Source: Madurella fahalii (taxonomy: Eukaryota; Ascomycota; Sordariomycetes; Sordariales). Taken from it: 64,000 bases of DNA. Position numbers and translations under genes: made by a program. Where the stretch lies: assembly GCA_029876055.1 (NCBI GenBank), contig CM056874.1, positions 5,828,001 to 5,892,000 of the forward strand, read 5' to 3'. Of this stretch, positions 22,303 to 33,606 are shown in pieces; the stretch's first letter is position 1; every line of letters starts with the position of its first letter. The notes under the pieces are model-generated. The model was not told where the DNA came from and ran no database searches. It saw nothing but the letters and a program-made list of their open reading frames with translations.

Positions 22303-23904
22303 TTATGTGGTCGAAAGGGCGGCGGCGGCAGCAGCAGCGTTAGCCTCGTCAGCCCTTGAGACACACTCCTCCAAGACTTTCCAGAACAGCGGAATATCCA
22401 AGCTCCTCGGTATCCTCACGCCTGGCTCTCCAGGAGGGAGTAGACGCGCGGTGATCTGTCCCGTCCGGGCCCCGACACGGGCCTCCTCGTACGTGCCCTC
22501 GGTAACAACTGTCACCTCATACCGTTCCTTCTGCGCAAGCCCCGGTTCCACCGCGGGGTCGTAGTCGCAGAAGGGTATCTCGTGCTGATCACCCACGCCA
22601 GTTAGGACAGCAGCAACAGCGAGGGGGTCGTGCAACGGCGGTCCCTCGGTGATACCAAAGACATCACTTATCAAACCCCGCTATTAGCCCTTTGCCCTTC
22701 CAGAACCCCTCTGAGGCAAAAAGAAAGAAAAAGCACAACGAACTCACCTATAAGTTTTGGCGAAAAACATCAACAGCTCCACCAACATAACCCGCAACCT
22801 CGATTTCCCCTCTCCTTTCCTTCTCACCTCCTTCTCCACCTCCTCCCGGCCATACAGCAGCAGCTCCCTCACCTCGGCCGTCGTCAGCACCAAGTGGCTC
22901 ACGTCCAGCGGGATCAGCGTCGTCTTGGCCGCCAGCTCGCGGTTCCCGAAGAGCGCGGCGGCCGCCTCCGGGTCGGCCAGCACGTTGAACTCGGCGAACT
23001 GGGTCCAGTTGCCCACGCGCGGTACCCCGTCCACCTCGCCCAGCACCGCGCCCGTGTGCCCGTTGCCCACGGCCCCGCCCATCAGCGACAGGCCGCGGAC
23101 GTGCGCGACCAGGTCCGGGTACTTGAGGAACAGCGCGGCCGCGTTGGTGAAGGCGCCCGTCGCCACCACCCACGCCGTGTTGGGCGGCGTCGCCTTGAGC
23201 GCTGCGTACGCGGCGTCGATGGCCGGGATCGACGTGATGGCCGGGACGGTCGGGGCCGGGAGGAGGTCGGTCCCGTCTAGCCCCGTGTCGCCGTGTATGT
23301 CGGTTGGGGCGTCTGTGGTGATGGGAAGAGGGGTGTCAGTTGCCTGTTTGATTTCGGGAGGGGTGAAAGGGGTCCTATACGCATTGTCGGTCGAAAGAGG
23401 GCCTTAGAGGCGCCGACGTAGACTGGGATTTCCGAGGCCTTGGAGATGGCGGTGAGGATCGAGGTGGCGTTGCGGGTGGTTTTCCTAAGAGATGCTCAGT
23501 AAAGGTAGTCTGTGAGTGAGTGAGACAGTATGAGCCTTTACTCGAGGGAGGCATTGCCAAAGACGGTTGAGATGCCTAAGACCCGGATCGCAGGATGATA
23601 AGCGGCGAGGAGGATGGCAAAGGTGTCCTAAGGGTGGGAGTGAGATGTCGTCAGTTACCGCATGTCCAAGAGGATGCATGGACCCCGGCTCGGCTAATGG
23701 TGATGGCGGACGATCCGGGACATTGACCCCTCCCCTGCTCGGATCCGGCGGGTTGGGCGCGGCCCGTGTCCGTCCCTTCTCGGCCGGCGGAGCCTCGGCG
23801 CGGCAGCGGAAGGGACCAAGAGGGAAGAGTTTAGAATATACTCAAATACCTACGTCGTGGCCCGGGTCGCAGTCTAGCCAGACCGGGATCCGTGTGTCCT
23901 CCAT
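22303..23904 (-). CDS. Inosine-uridine-type nucleoside hydrolase
   Basis: Cleaves the N-glycosidic bond of nucleosides, for purine/pyrimidine salvage. Five exons: 23904-23854, 23627-23542, 23484-23381, 23312-22748 and 22666-22303; total 389 residues. The calcium-binding signature DCDPGHDD is completed across intron 1 (residues 11-18). GISTVFGNASLEKTTRNA crosses intron 2, and HAPTDIHGDTGLDGTDLLP follows intron 3. ATGAFTNAAALFLKYPDL, the Gly-rich GLSLMGGAVG, and EFNVLADPEAAAALF are standard family motifs. The C-terminal DVFGITEGPPLHDPLAVAA carries the conserved active-site His-Asp. All introns keep the frame and have GT-AG ends. It lacks a signal peptide, so a cytosolic enzyme like Urh1 is likely. 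Confidence 0.93.
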
Positions 23905-24323
23905 CTTGATTACTTGGGATGAAGAGGCTGTTTTTTCTTTTTTTTCCTTCTCAATGCGGACTTGGGGTAAGTGTCCCTTCAGAGCCGGGTAGGGTTCAAA
24001 TTATACGAGATCGATCGATCGATCGACTGATCAGAACGAGTGATCAGGGTGTTCGCAAACAGATGAAACTGAAAGCCGGGTAAGCAGTGCCGTTTTGTTG
24101 GCGCCTTGTTCTGTAAGTCTATGTTTCAGCGCAGGATCCACCAAAAGCTAATCGCAAGTCCATGAGCCGAATCCATCGGCCCAATTGGGAAGCTACGCCA
24201 ACAATGGGTCTCTCAGGAGTTTCGGTTCTGGGGATCTCTTGGCTACGCGACTTGTCACTGAATTATACATTGCGTTCATTGTTATACGCCGTGAGTGTCG
24301 TGCGCGCTCTCTTAACTCATACA
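23905..24323. other. Intergenic region
   Basis: 419 bases between the nucleoside hydrolase start and the end of the RED gene, both on the minus strand. A short GATC microsatellite lies at about 24009-24027. Presumed promoter of the hydrolase. Confidence 0.6.
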
Positions 24324-25937
24324 TCACCCCCCACCTTTGTTCCTCTGAATCACCTTCATCACATCCTCAAAATTGTTCTTATCCCCCTTCTTCTTCTTTG
24401 ATCCCCTTTTCCGCTTAGACTTTGCGCCGCCGCCGCCTCCCTTCTCATCGTCGTCATCTTCACCCCATGCAGACAGCTTCACCTTCGTCTCATCCAAGTC
24501 CCCCTCATCTTCCACCCGGCTAAAGCCAAAGCCCAGGTCCAGGTCTTCGTCGTCTCGGCTGATTTCACCGAGCTTCTTCTTGAGTCGCTCCTCTCGTTCT
24601 GCAGCCTTTTGCTCCTCTTCAGACTTCTCAAGAGCACTAACAGCCTTAGCTTTCTTGAGGGCAGCGAGGAAAGCAGGGTCGTCAAGCGAGGGTGTTTTGT
24701 ACGTCTCTTCTGACGTAAGACCAGTCTTGGAGTCTTTGAAATAGTTCCTTGTGGGCGGACCGCCGGGTTTCGGTGGGGGAGGCATATCCGCTGAGGCAGC
24801 ATCTCCTGGGGGTGTTTTCTCCTCAGGCACTTCATCCTTGGCTTTGCCTTTCTCATCAGACGAATCATCTGACCCCTCCAGGTCGGCCAGCGGGTCATAG
24901 TCTGAGCCGGCGTCATCAAAGATGTTGACCTCCTTTTCTTCTTCCTCAGCTTCTTGGGCTTCTTGCTGTTTCCGATAGAACTCGGGGACCTCCATGCCAA
25001 GGACCTTGCCTGACGCTAGGGCCGCCTTTTCCTTCTCTAACTCCTCGGCAGCCTTCGGGTCGAGTTTTCTGACCTTCCTCCTTTCATGCCCATCTTCGTC
25101 AACGATAATCATTACCTCACGTCCTCTGCTGTCCGTCTCTATCCTCGTTCCTGGCGTCTTCTTCGCGCCGATTTTCTTGAACTTCGAGCCGAGACTTGAC
25201 TCTTCTTTAGCCTTCGCAGCCGCTCTGGCAGCTTTCAGCTCGGCCAAAATCTGGTTTCTGGATCTCTTCTGCCCAGGGTTGAGAGTTGTCGTGGCAAATT
25301 GGCCCTTTTTCTGCGTTTTCTCCCTTGTGATAGCCTTGACCTCGGTCGACTCCAGTTGCTCCAGGGCATCATCGGGGTCTTCTTCGAATCCTGCTTGCTG
25401 GTCCTCCTCGGCGGCCCCGGGCGTCTCTGGTTTCTCGCCGTAGACATCCTCCCCTCTTCGTATCCTCTCCAACAGCTTGAAATCCAACCCTTTCACCAGG
25501 TGGGTGCTGGAGAGGTCACCGCCTGCTATCTCGCTCCGCAGCCGGTCGTACGTCTCGCGGTCAATCTCCTCCTTTTTAAACGACTCTTCCAACGCCTCGA
25601 GCCTCGCAGCCCGCTCGTCGTCTTCTTCCTGTTGCCGTGCCTTGGCGCGATCGACATAACCCTCTGCGAGTCTGCTGCCTTTCGGGGCCGAGGTTCTGAT
25701 CTTCTTTTGCGTCTTCTCAAATGCTTTATTGCGTTCGGCGAGTTGTTTTGCGAAGTCTACACGGGCGCCGCCGGCGACAGAGCGGGGAGTCATCGGGATG
25801 CTTGATTTAAGTCTAGAGCCGAGTGCGACGGGTGTGCTTGATGCCGGACGGGAGCTAGGTGGGGAGACGCCATTTTTGTCCGAGTCTGGTTTCGCCGAGT
25901 TCGCAAGCATCAGCCTGCGAAACTGCTCGTTATTCAT
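24324..25937 (-). CDS. RED/IK-type spliceosomal protein
   Basis: RED (IK) is a spliceosomal B-complex protein that partners SMU1. The signature order is present: MNNEQFRRLML at the start, VDFAKQLAERNKAFE, YVDRAKARQQEEDDERA, then IDRETYDRLRSEIAGGD, and STHLVKGLDFKLLERIRRGE. The rest is acidic and Lys-rich, with poly-Gly and basic KSKRKRGSKKKKGDKNNFED near the C-terminus. The ORF is open to 26096, but that codon is GTG; the first ATG is 25937, matching the usual family start and giving 537 residues. The gene has no intron. It is divergent from REV1, 449 bases away. An N-terminal extension by an upstream exon is possible but not needed. Confidence 0.87.
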   Translation of the reverse strand: MNNEQFRRLMLANSAKPDSDKNGVSPPSSRPASSTPVALGSRLKSSIPMTPRSVAGGARVDFAKQLAERNKAFEKTQKKIRTSAPKGSRLAEGYVDRAKARQQEEDDERAARLEALEESFKKEEIDRETYDRLRSEIAGGDLSSTHLVKGLDFKLLERIRRGEDVYGEKPETPGAAEEDQQAGFEEDPDDALEQLESTEVKAITREKTQKKGQFATTTLNPGQKRSRNQILAELKAARAAAKAKEESSLGSKFKKIGAKKTPGTRIETDSRGREVMIIVDEDGHERRKVRKLDPKAAEELEKEKAALASGKVLGMEVPEFYRKQQEAQEAEEEEKEVNIFDDAGSDYDPLADLEGSDDSSDEKGKAKDEVPEEKTPPGDAASADMPPPPKPGGPPTRNYFKDSKTGLTSEETYKTPSLDDPAFLAALKKAKAVSALEKSEEEQKAAEREERLKKKLGEISRDDEDLDLGFGFSRVEDEGDLDETKVKLSAWGEDDDDEKGGGGGAKSKRKRGSKKKKGDKNNFEDVMKVIQRNKGGG

Positions 25938-26386
25938 GATTCCTTCAATATACCGGCGTCGTTCCAAGGGGTTGTCTGTCCGAGTTGACCCAAGCTCAAG
26001 CTCAAGCTCAGCCTCGCGCTTCGAGGCTGCCAGTGGCACTGGGGTTCCCAAAAACGGGGCACTTAAGCCGGTGGGGCAAGCTAAAGGTGCTGTCACGGGA
26101 CTGCGCGCAGCCGAGTGGGGCCGAAGGGCGCGTCACCCAGACACGTTCAAGAAGGGTACCACCCCTTGCCACCGAAGGGCGTGACAAAAGCACATGAGTC
26201 CTCGCTCGTTTTTGGATAATGGCAAATAGTCCTCTCATCATCCGGCTTTTCGTGCTGCCGTCGTTTCCTCCCTACGTTTTTTCGATGCAGTGAGTATCTC
26301 AACAACGGCAGTGTCGCCTCGGCCTCGTAATGTCATCGCCATTCGCCGACAGAGTGAGAAGAATTGTGTAGTCTTGTCTTTTGACG
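25938..26386. other. Divergent promoter between RED and REV1
   Basis: 449 bases between two start codons pointing away from each other. No clear TATA box and no separate gene were seen. Confidence 0.6.
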
Positions 26387-29300
26387 ATGGGGAGCCGCCT
26401 GGAGAAGAATTCAGCCGCTCAGCTGAAACGCATTGCAAACCACGAGTTTACCGACGAGGATGGTGAGGAGTACGAGGCGAGTGAGTTTAATGGGTTTGGC
26501 GATTACTTCCGGAGGAAGAAGCTCAAGCTTCAGAACCTCGACGTCGAATTACGCGCCGCCGCCCCAGACAAGCCCCAGATCTTCAAGGGCGTTTTGGCAC
26601 ATGTCAATGGTTATACCCAGCCGCCCCTGCATGTGTACGTATCCTAATCTCGATTCTACGCCCGATGCGTCGGCTGACCAAGGAGCAGCTTGCACCGGGA
26701 ACTCGTTCAGCATGGCGCCGGCTTCCTGCAGTATTTGGACTCCAAGACCATGGCCACCCACATCATAGCCTCGGCCATGCCGCCCAAGAAAGCGGTAGAC
26801 TTCACAAAGTACCGTGTGGTCAAGCCCGCCTGGGTCATAGACTCGATCAAAGCCGGGAAACTGCTGCCCTGGACCGACTATCGTGTTATTGACGACAGTC
26901 CGAGGCAAAAGACCATCAAGTTCGACCGAGGGAGGATGTTCAGCCAGGCAACCCAGCAGTCCTCCTCAGCCGGATACCGCGAGCAGACCGAAAACAGCTT
27001 CTACACGAATCAGCTCCAAAAGTCGGCTCCTAGCAGCCCCTTCCAATCCGAGTCCGCAACGAAACCCGCCCAGCTTGAGCTCGAGGGCATTGCCGATGTG
27101 GATGATATGGACGTGGATGCGCTCGTCGAAAGACCGCTAATCCCGGAACCAGGGATTCGGGACACCGGTGCCGCTTCGACTGACCGCGCTTCGGATGGGG
27201 AAGATAAGCCCGGGGAAATGGTGGGGAATGAGTCTCGGGGGCCACCGAAACAGCCACCTTCAGGGAAACCGATGACTTCTGAGGAGCACAATGCCATGCT
27301 CCTTTCGGACCCCAAAATTCGCAAGTCATCCACCGCCAACCCCGACTTCCTCAAACAGTACTACTCCGAAAGCCGGCTTCACCACCTGTCAACGTGGAAG
27401 GCCCAGCTAAAGTCACGCTTGCAAAGTCTTGCTGCGGAGAAGGCACCGGCTGCGAAAAGAATCAAACGCGCGAGTGGCTCGCGTCGGTACATCATGCATG
27501 TTGATTTTGACAGCTTCTTCTGCGCCGTCTCCCTCAAGCAAGCTCCCGACTATCGCGACAAGCCAGCCGTGGTTGCCCACAGCACTGGTAGTGGCTCGGA
27601 AATCGCTTCCTGCAACTACCCTGCGAGGAAGTTCGGCGTCAAGAACGGCATGTGGATGAAGCGTGCCCTCGAGCTCTGCCCAGACCTCAAAATCCTTCCT
27701 TACGACTTTCCTGCCTACGAAGAAGCGAGCCGCCAGTTTTACGACGCCATCCTAGCGGTTGGAGGCGTGGTCCAAAGCGTCAGCATTGACGAAGCTCTCG
27801 TCGATATTACTGACATTGTGCTCTCCGATTCGGGTTCCAAGGGTCTCGGTATTAGCGAAGGCAGTGTCTGGAGAGAGCAAGAGAAGGCGGATGAGATTGC
27901 GTCGAACCTCCGTGCCGAGATCAAAAAGAAGACGGACTGCCATGTCTCGGTCGGAATCGGGGGCAACGTTCTCCTGGCCAAGATCGCCTTGCGAAAGGCA
28001 AAACCTGCCGGCCAGCACCAGATCAGACCAGAGGAAGTGTTGGACATTCTCAGCGACCTCAAAGTCGAGGACCTCCCGGGCGTCGCATACAGCATCGGCG
28101 GGAAGCTGGAGGAAATAGGCGTCAAACTTGTCAAGGACATCCGGCAGACATCTAAAGAGCGGCTCGTCTCTATCTTGGGGCCCAAGACTGGCGAGAAGCT
28201 ATGGGACTATGCCCGTGGCATTGACCGCACCGAAGTCGGAGAGCAGCCTATTCGGAAGTCTGTCTCGGCCGATGTGAACTGGGGGATTCGGTTCGTAAGC
28301 CAGGACGAGGCCGAAGAATTCGTCTACAACCTGTGCAAGGAGCTGGAACGTCGACTCCTCAATGAAGGTGTCAAGGGGAAGAACCTCACCATGAAGATTA
28401 TGCGGCGTGCTATGGACGCGCCACTCGACCCGGCAAAACACCTAGGCCATGGCAAATGCGACACTTTCACCAAGAGCGCCGCCTTTGGCGTTGCCACCAA
28501 CGATGCCGGGCAGATCAGCAAGGAAGCAGTTGCAATTCTGCGCTCGTACAAGTTCAGCCCTGGAGATCTCAGGGGACTTGGAGTACAGATGACAAAACTC
28601 GAGCCCCTGAAGCCCTCTGCTGCCCCTGACGGAAGCCAAAGGAAGCTCAACTTCGGCAATCTCACCACAGCTCCTGCGGCAAAGAAAGCCAAAACGGAGC
28701 CCATCGACGACGACATAAGCTTACCAAACCCACGCCATCCGTCTGGTCAGGAATTCGAGCGGGACCCGATAACGGTCGATCCCCTAACGCCGAGGAAACC
28801 CAAGGTTCACCCTGCATTAGCCCTCGCAAGAGCCAACGCAGCCGACGAAAAAGCCAACTCCCCGCTCAACATGATGGGAACTCAGTTCATCATCCCTTCA
28901 AACCCAGACCCTGCTGTCCTCGCTGAACTGCCCCACGACATCCGCAGCAGGCTCGTAAACCAAGCCAAAGCCAAGAAGCGCTCGTCACCCGCCACTACCG
29001 CGCCTCCGTCTCGCGAAGCATCCCCGACCGTCGCCAAGTCACGTTCTCTCAGCCCAGCCCTCACAACTACAACGGACGAAATCGAGATCCCTTCTGATGT
29101 CGACCTAGAAGTGTTTAATGCCCTCCCCGAGGAGATGAAAGCCGAAGTGTTGGCGTCGTACGGTGGCAGGAAACAGCAACAGCGCCAAGGGAGAAGCGGT
29201 GGGCATGGACAAACTGTCCTCCCACAGTCCCCGCGCAGAGATAGGGTGATACACCTGCCTAAGGAGAAGTCAACTCCGACAAGACGCGACGACGGCGGCA

Positions 29301-29968
29301 TAAAAGGCTTGTTCAGCCGGGCAAGGGAACGAGAACGCAAACAGGATGCGGAGGTAGGGCTGAGGCCGACTAGCTTTGCCACTGGCGCGCAGCAGCAGCA
29401 ACTGGAACAGCAAGTGGAGGATAATGAATTGATAAGCGACTTGGACCCCGACGTTTTGGCCGAACTACCAGAAGATGTGCGCCGCGAGGTGGTCGAGGAT
29501 CACCGCCGACAGATGCTTGCACAGATGTCAGGGCTAAGTTACCGCCAACCGCCAGCTCCCCCGCGCGGAGGCGGCGCCGCGGCTGATGAGGACGATATCG
29601 TTCTCCCCCGCGGCCAGACCCGGCTTGCTTTTCCTGCCAAACCGCCCAAGGTCATGTTTCCCCAGTCCGGCCTGACGTCGTTCGGGGAGATCAAGGATAT
29701 GCTGGGGGTGTGGCATAATGTGACCAAGGAGGACGGCCCGCACCGAGCTGATGTGGAGGTGTTCGAGCGGTATATTAAGAAAGTCGTTAGTGTGGAGAGG
29801 GATATGGAGAAGGCAAGAAGGCTTGTGAAGTGGCTGGAGTGGGCTGTAGAGGAAGAGGGGGTTGAGGGAAAGGGAAAAGAGTACTGGAGGGAAGCGCTGG
29901 GGAGCGTGAAGGGGGCGGTTCAGGGAGCTATGAAGGAGAGGGGGTTGGGGGCTATGGACTTTGGATGA
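26387..29968 (+). CDS. REV1: DNA repair protein REV1 (Y-family dCMP transferase)
   Basis: A translesion scaffold and deoxycytidyl transferase. Exons 26387-26634 and 26689-29968 give 1175 residues; the 54-base intron (GTACGT...CAG) joins PPLHV to LHRELVQHG inside the BRCT domain (about residues 63-160). The Y-family catalytic motifs are HVDFDSFFCAVSLKQAPDY (about 350) and QSVSIDEALVDIT (about 445). The little-finger region follows, with an RFVSQDEAEEFV segment. The C-terminal half has three ubiquitin-binding motifs, LPHDIRSRL (about 828), LPEEMKAEVL (about 894) and LPEDVRREVV (about 1008). The last 110 residues match the helical Rev1 C-terminal domain that binds Rev7/Pol zeta. The ATG at 26387 is the first in frame. 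No lesion was seen. Confidence 0.95.
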
Positions 29969-30174
29969 TTAGGGTGGGTGCATATCGGTGTAGGGATTAG
30001 GATATGTCCGGCTTTTGTAGTGAGAGAAGCAGAACTGGATATATTGAATAACACTTGAAGCATCTACGTGTGAAGGGTATAAAGGGTATAACCACATTAA
30101 ATATCGCGCCCCTATATTAGAGCACCTTGCGCAAAGCACACAGCCATCCATCCAGCCTTTCACAGCCGGCGCGG

Positions 30175-31002
30175 TTATATCAGAACCAGAGAAATGGCGC
30201 CAACCGTAACCAGCCCAGCAGCCCAGGCTACTCGCGCCGCAGCGGCAGCGCCTGTGACGTACACCTAGACAGATATCGTCAACATGACGGGGTCCATGTC
30301 TGGACGGAGGGGGGTAATATACTCACCGTCAGCTTCATATTCCCACCGCAAACCTGGGTGGTGTTGCCCTCGCAGGGGAGATCACACGCGCTGTCGGGGA
30401 GCTTTTCCGACAGGCTGGACAGCGACTGGGCGCACCAGCATTCTCTAGGCGGTAGGGGGGTTCGTCAGCTCCGGTACCTCTCGCATCCCCGTAAAATCCA
30501 TCCGTCCTGGCACGTTTTCCCTTTTTCCTCCGTATCCCGGCATGATGGCCAACGCCGTGTCACATCACCACATCCACCACCACCGCCAGCAACCCTCTTC
30601 CCCTCCCCCTCCCCCCACCATAAGACAATTGCCGCGAAAGATAATGGGAATAAGGCACGGAAAGAAGGGCACATACCGCGCATACTCCAGCCCGGCGTAC
30701 CGGAACGTGCCGCTCCTCCCACCGCTGCTGTCCCCGGCACCCGTGCGGCAAAACTCCCAGCACCTCTCCACCGTCATGCCGTCGGGCTCGACGAGATTGG
30801 TGCCGCCGTACAGCGCGCGGTTGCCCGCCGTGCCCGGCAGGTCGGTGGTCTCGTTGTAGCAGCCGTGGTAGATGTAGCCGGAGCCGGGGGAGTGGTAGAT
30901 GGCTACCGGGGGGGTGTCTGTGGCTGATTGGGCGAGGGCCTGGGCTGGGAGGAGGAAGGGGAGGAGGAGGAGAGATGGTAGAAGGGACGTTGTGTGGAAC
31001 AT
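30175..31002 (-). CDS. WSC-domain cell-surface protein, probably GPI-anchored
   Basis: Three exons (31002-30677, 30444-30327, 30264-30175) encode 177 residues. A clear signal peptide (MFHTTSLLPSLLLLPFLLPAQALA) is followed by a short linker and one WSC domain: YIYHGCYNETTD, GMTVERCWEFCR, GLEYARECWCAQSLS, CDLPCEGNTTQVCGG. The domain binds carbohydrate in other proteins. The C-terminus is small-residue rich and then hydrophobic (VAWAAGLVTVGAISLVLI) with no cytoplasmic tail, which fits a GPI signal better than a WSC stress-sensor transmembrane protein. Introns are 30445-30676 (232 bases, long for this window) and 30265-30326. The model depends on both introns; the first exon alone is certain. It converges with REV1, with 206 bases between stop codons. 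Confidence 0.82.
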
Positions 31003-31861
31003 TGTGGGTATAAATAAATATAGAAAGGGGGACGGGTGTGGTTAAGTGCGAAAGGAGTGGACTAAATTGGAAGGGTAAGAATCCGGGGGGGGTTGTAAAA
31101 AAAGGAATGTGTGTATTCCGCGTGCAACGTGGAAGGTAGGAAAAGCTCGCGAGAATGTGGAAAGAAACGACGAGATGAGCTGAGAGATATGTAGTCTGGG
31201 GAACCCTGAATTTAATATGATCAGCTGTAGGGCTGACGTCGTGGGGCAGTTAATTAATTTTTGTTCAGCGCTACCAACCTTCTGGGTTTAGGTTGCTGCA
31301 GGGCAAGCCATTGGAAAGGCTAGACCGTTCTGTTCCTGGCCAAGATGTACTGTACCTGTAAGGTATGCCTGAACTGTAACCTCAGGACGGCAGCGGGAAT
31401 GGCCAGCCGGGGGATGCTTCGTGCGGGAATCTTCAGTCAAAGTACCTAGTTATCAAATGCAGTGTATTTTCAGCTTCTGACTTGCATGCCCAACTACGTG
31501 TAAGGTACCCAGCCCACCAAAAGCTGCGCAAGGCTGCGAAAGGCTGCGGTCCGCACTTCCGCACCCTGTCACTCGTAGGAGCACTGGCAAACAAGGGTCT
31601 CGATTCGCTGAGGCAGCTCTTCCGCCCGCCGTTACTAAGCTGCCTCACAAAACTATCAACCTATCTCCTATTACAATGTTTACTACCAACTAACTGCCTA
31701 GTAACGCTGCTCATGTGGGGCCGCTGGTTTGTCCGGCACAAGTAGTCGAGGCAATTGCCCGTTCCTTCTTAGACTCGGTGAGCTAAGTCTTCCAACGCGT
31801 GATCTCTGATGATGGCAGCCTCGGGCCGTCCGTTCGCGGAATTGCGGCATACCAACAGTCG
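31003..31861. other. Intergenic region
   Basis: 859 bases upstream of the WSC gene and downstream of the possible end of the next minus-strand gene. No coding frame was supported; open frames here are short and lack conserved character. Confidence 0.6.
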
Positions 31862-32341
31862 TCAGTTGACTTCTTCCAATGGGTGTGTAAGCTGTGCATC
31901 CTCCTCGCCTCGGCAGGAGTTGCAGAATCCACCACTAGATCTGTTAGCTACAGACCATCACGATTGGAGCGTTGCCCGTTGGATGACTTTGCTATCGTGT
32001 TTTACGCAACCGGGCCGGGCAAGTATTGAAGAAGGCAAGCGTGTAGCCTCATCGTGTCCCATCCTCAAAAATGGTGCAAGAAAGAAAAAAAAAAAAAAAA
32101 GGAGAGAGAGTATGACTTACCAAGTTCCCAACTTCTCCCCCAAAGCACCCTCAAACTCCAAAAAGAAATCCCGACACACTGCCTTGGCAGCCCACTCCAG
32201 CCTCCAACAAACCCTCACCCGCCAGGCCATCTTTTCCTCCTCCTCAGCCTCCTCGACCCCGTCCAGCCACTCCAAGAATAGTTTGCGTAATGCCGTCGTC
32301 TCTGCGTGCCAAGTCTTCTTCTCCAACACCTGAACCGCCTC
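31862..32341 (-). other. In-frame open continuation beyond the stop of the RGS-rich gene
   Basis: Directly after the TAG at 32342-32344 the same frame stays open for about 74 codons. It reads like a charged helix (EEAEEEEKMAWRVRVCWRLE) up to a good donor GTAAGT (32115-32120). A possible final exon, 31934-31862, would add a Cys pair (GGFCNSCRGEED) and end at TGA; the 186-base intron would contain a long T run. This suggests that the gene once ran on, or that the stop is polymorphic or bypassed. The evidence is reading-frame continuity only. Confidence 0.35.
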
Positions 32342-33606
32342 CTAGGCCCGCTCTAGAGTTTCTACCACCACCCGCAAAAGCCTCTTGTCCAGGCTCCTGA
32401 TCGGCTCCATCAAGCTGATCTGATCGTCATCAGTACCAGCAGCACTCCTCCCCAACCCCAAGGCGTGGTTCACGGCCTGCATCACCCTCGCCGCCAACTG
32501 CACCGAGTCGCACATATGCACCAGCAGGCGGCACTTAGGGCAGAAGCAGTCTTCCCGGTTGATGCCCGAGCCCTCCGCCCCACTTCCACTTATCTCTCCA
32601 CTCACATCTCCACTCCCACGTCCACTCCCACGTCTACTCCCACGCCTACTCCCACGCCTACTCCCACGTCCACTCCCGCGTCTACTTCCACTCTTACTTT
32701 CACCTTCACCTTCACCTCCACTCTCACTTTCTGAGGAGGTGCTGGCGGTATGGCTTTTGTTATGGCACCGTATGCACACCCGTGTGGTACCAGACGCACC
32801 GTGACCAGGAGGAGGCCGGGGGTACCGAGGGCCTGGCGCTCCCGGGCGAGGAGGAGACGGGGGGCGCCGTGGGCCTGGCAGACCCGGACGAGATGGAAGC
32901 GGGGGTTGCCATGTTTGTTTTGCCAGTGTTTGCTGTAGCCCTAGAATTTCCGGGGGAGGGCGGCCGTTGCTTGGACCTGGTTGTGCTTGGTCTGCGTGGG
33001 ACAGGGGTTGTCCAAGCATAGGCGTGGGCTTCATTGGCGTGAGTGCGGGAGTGTCTGACCTGACGGGGAAAGTGTTTGGCGCGCGCTGTCCGTGGCGTCT
33101 CGGCCGGGGCCGGATAAGTGGGACCGGTGGTGGTGATCCGCGAGATTGCGTGGATTGGGGCCCCGACGACGGCCGGGTAGGCGGTTCATCAGTGCGACGC
33201 GGGACACTCGCGGCAAAGTCTGATGTGAGCGATGGTTGAAGCGGCAGGCTCGACTGTAGCAACGGCGCATCACAAGCTTGGGTGTTTGTGGACGGGGCTA
33301 GGGCCGGCGCGCCGGGGCTTACGGAGTCATGAGGAGCCGAACGGACTAGTGAATTCAAGCGCGGGCGCGGGCGCGAAGGACGAGGTGGTAGAAGGGATGG
33401 TGGAAATAAAAATGATGGAAGAATCGGCGACTCCGATTGTTCTGGGTGTTCTTGCTGCTCTGTGTGTCCTGACTGCTCTGGCTGCTCTGGCTGCTGAGCA
33501 ACTTCCGCTAAGGTCTCTGCCTGTTAGGTACGCGTTAGTACCTATGCACACCAGAGTCCTAAGGAGAAAGCCAAGTCATGCTAAGGTAACGGACCTCGGA
33601 ATCCAT
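32342..33606 (-). CDS. Hypothetical Pro/RGS-rich protein with CxxC motifs
   Basis: No known family. The main exon is 33520-32342. A 12-base first exon (33606-33595, MDSE) joined by a GTCCGT...CAG intron (33521-33594) gives an ATG start and a 396-residue product. Without it, the only start candidates are non-ATG. The N-terminal half is Gln/Glu then Pro-rich. CIRCHNKSH and CFCPKCRLLVHMC provide Cys/His groups that could bind zinc. Between them lies a Ser-Glu stretch and a 12-base-repeat-encoded RGS tract (SRRGSGRGSRRGS...). The C-terminus is helical. The frame ends at TAG, beyond which it continues open. Start, end and function are all uncertain. Confidence 0.45.
32605..32700. repeat. 12-base minisatellite within the RGS-rich coding frame
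   Basis: About seven to eight units related to TCCACTCCCACG in tandem on the plus strand, encoding Ser-Arg-Gly/Arg-Arg-Gly-Ser on the minus strand. Units differ at one to three positions. Such tracts change length readily. Confidence 0.75.
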
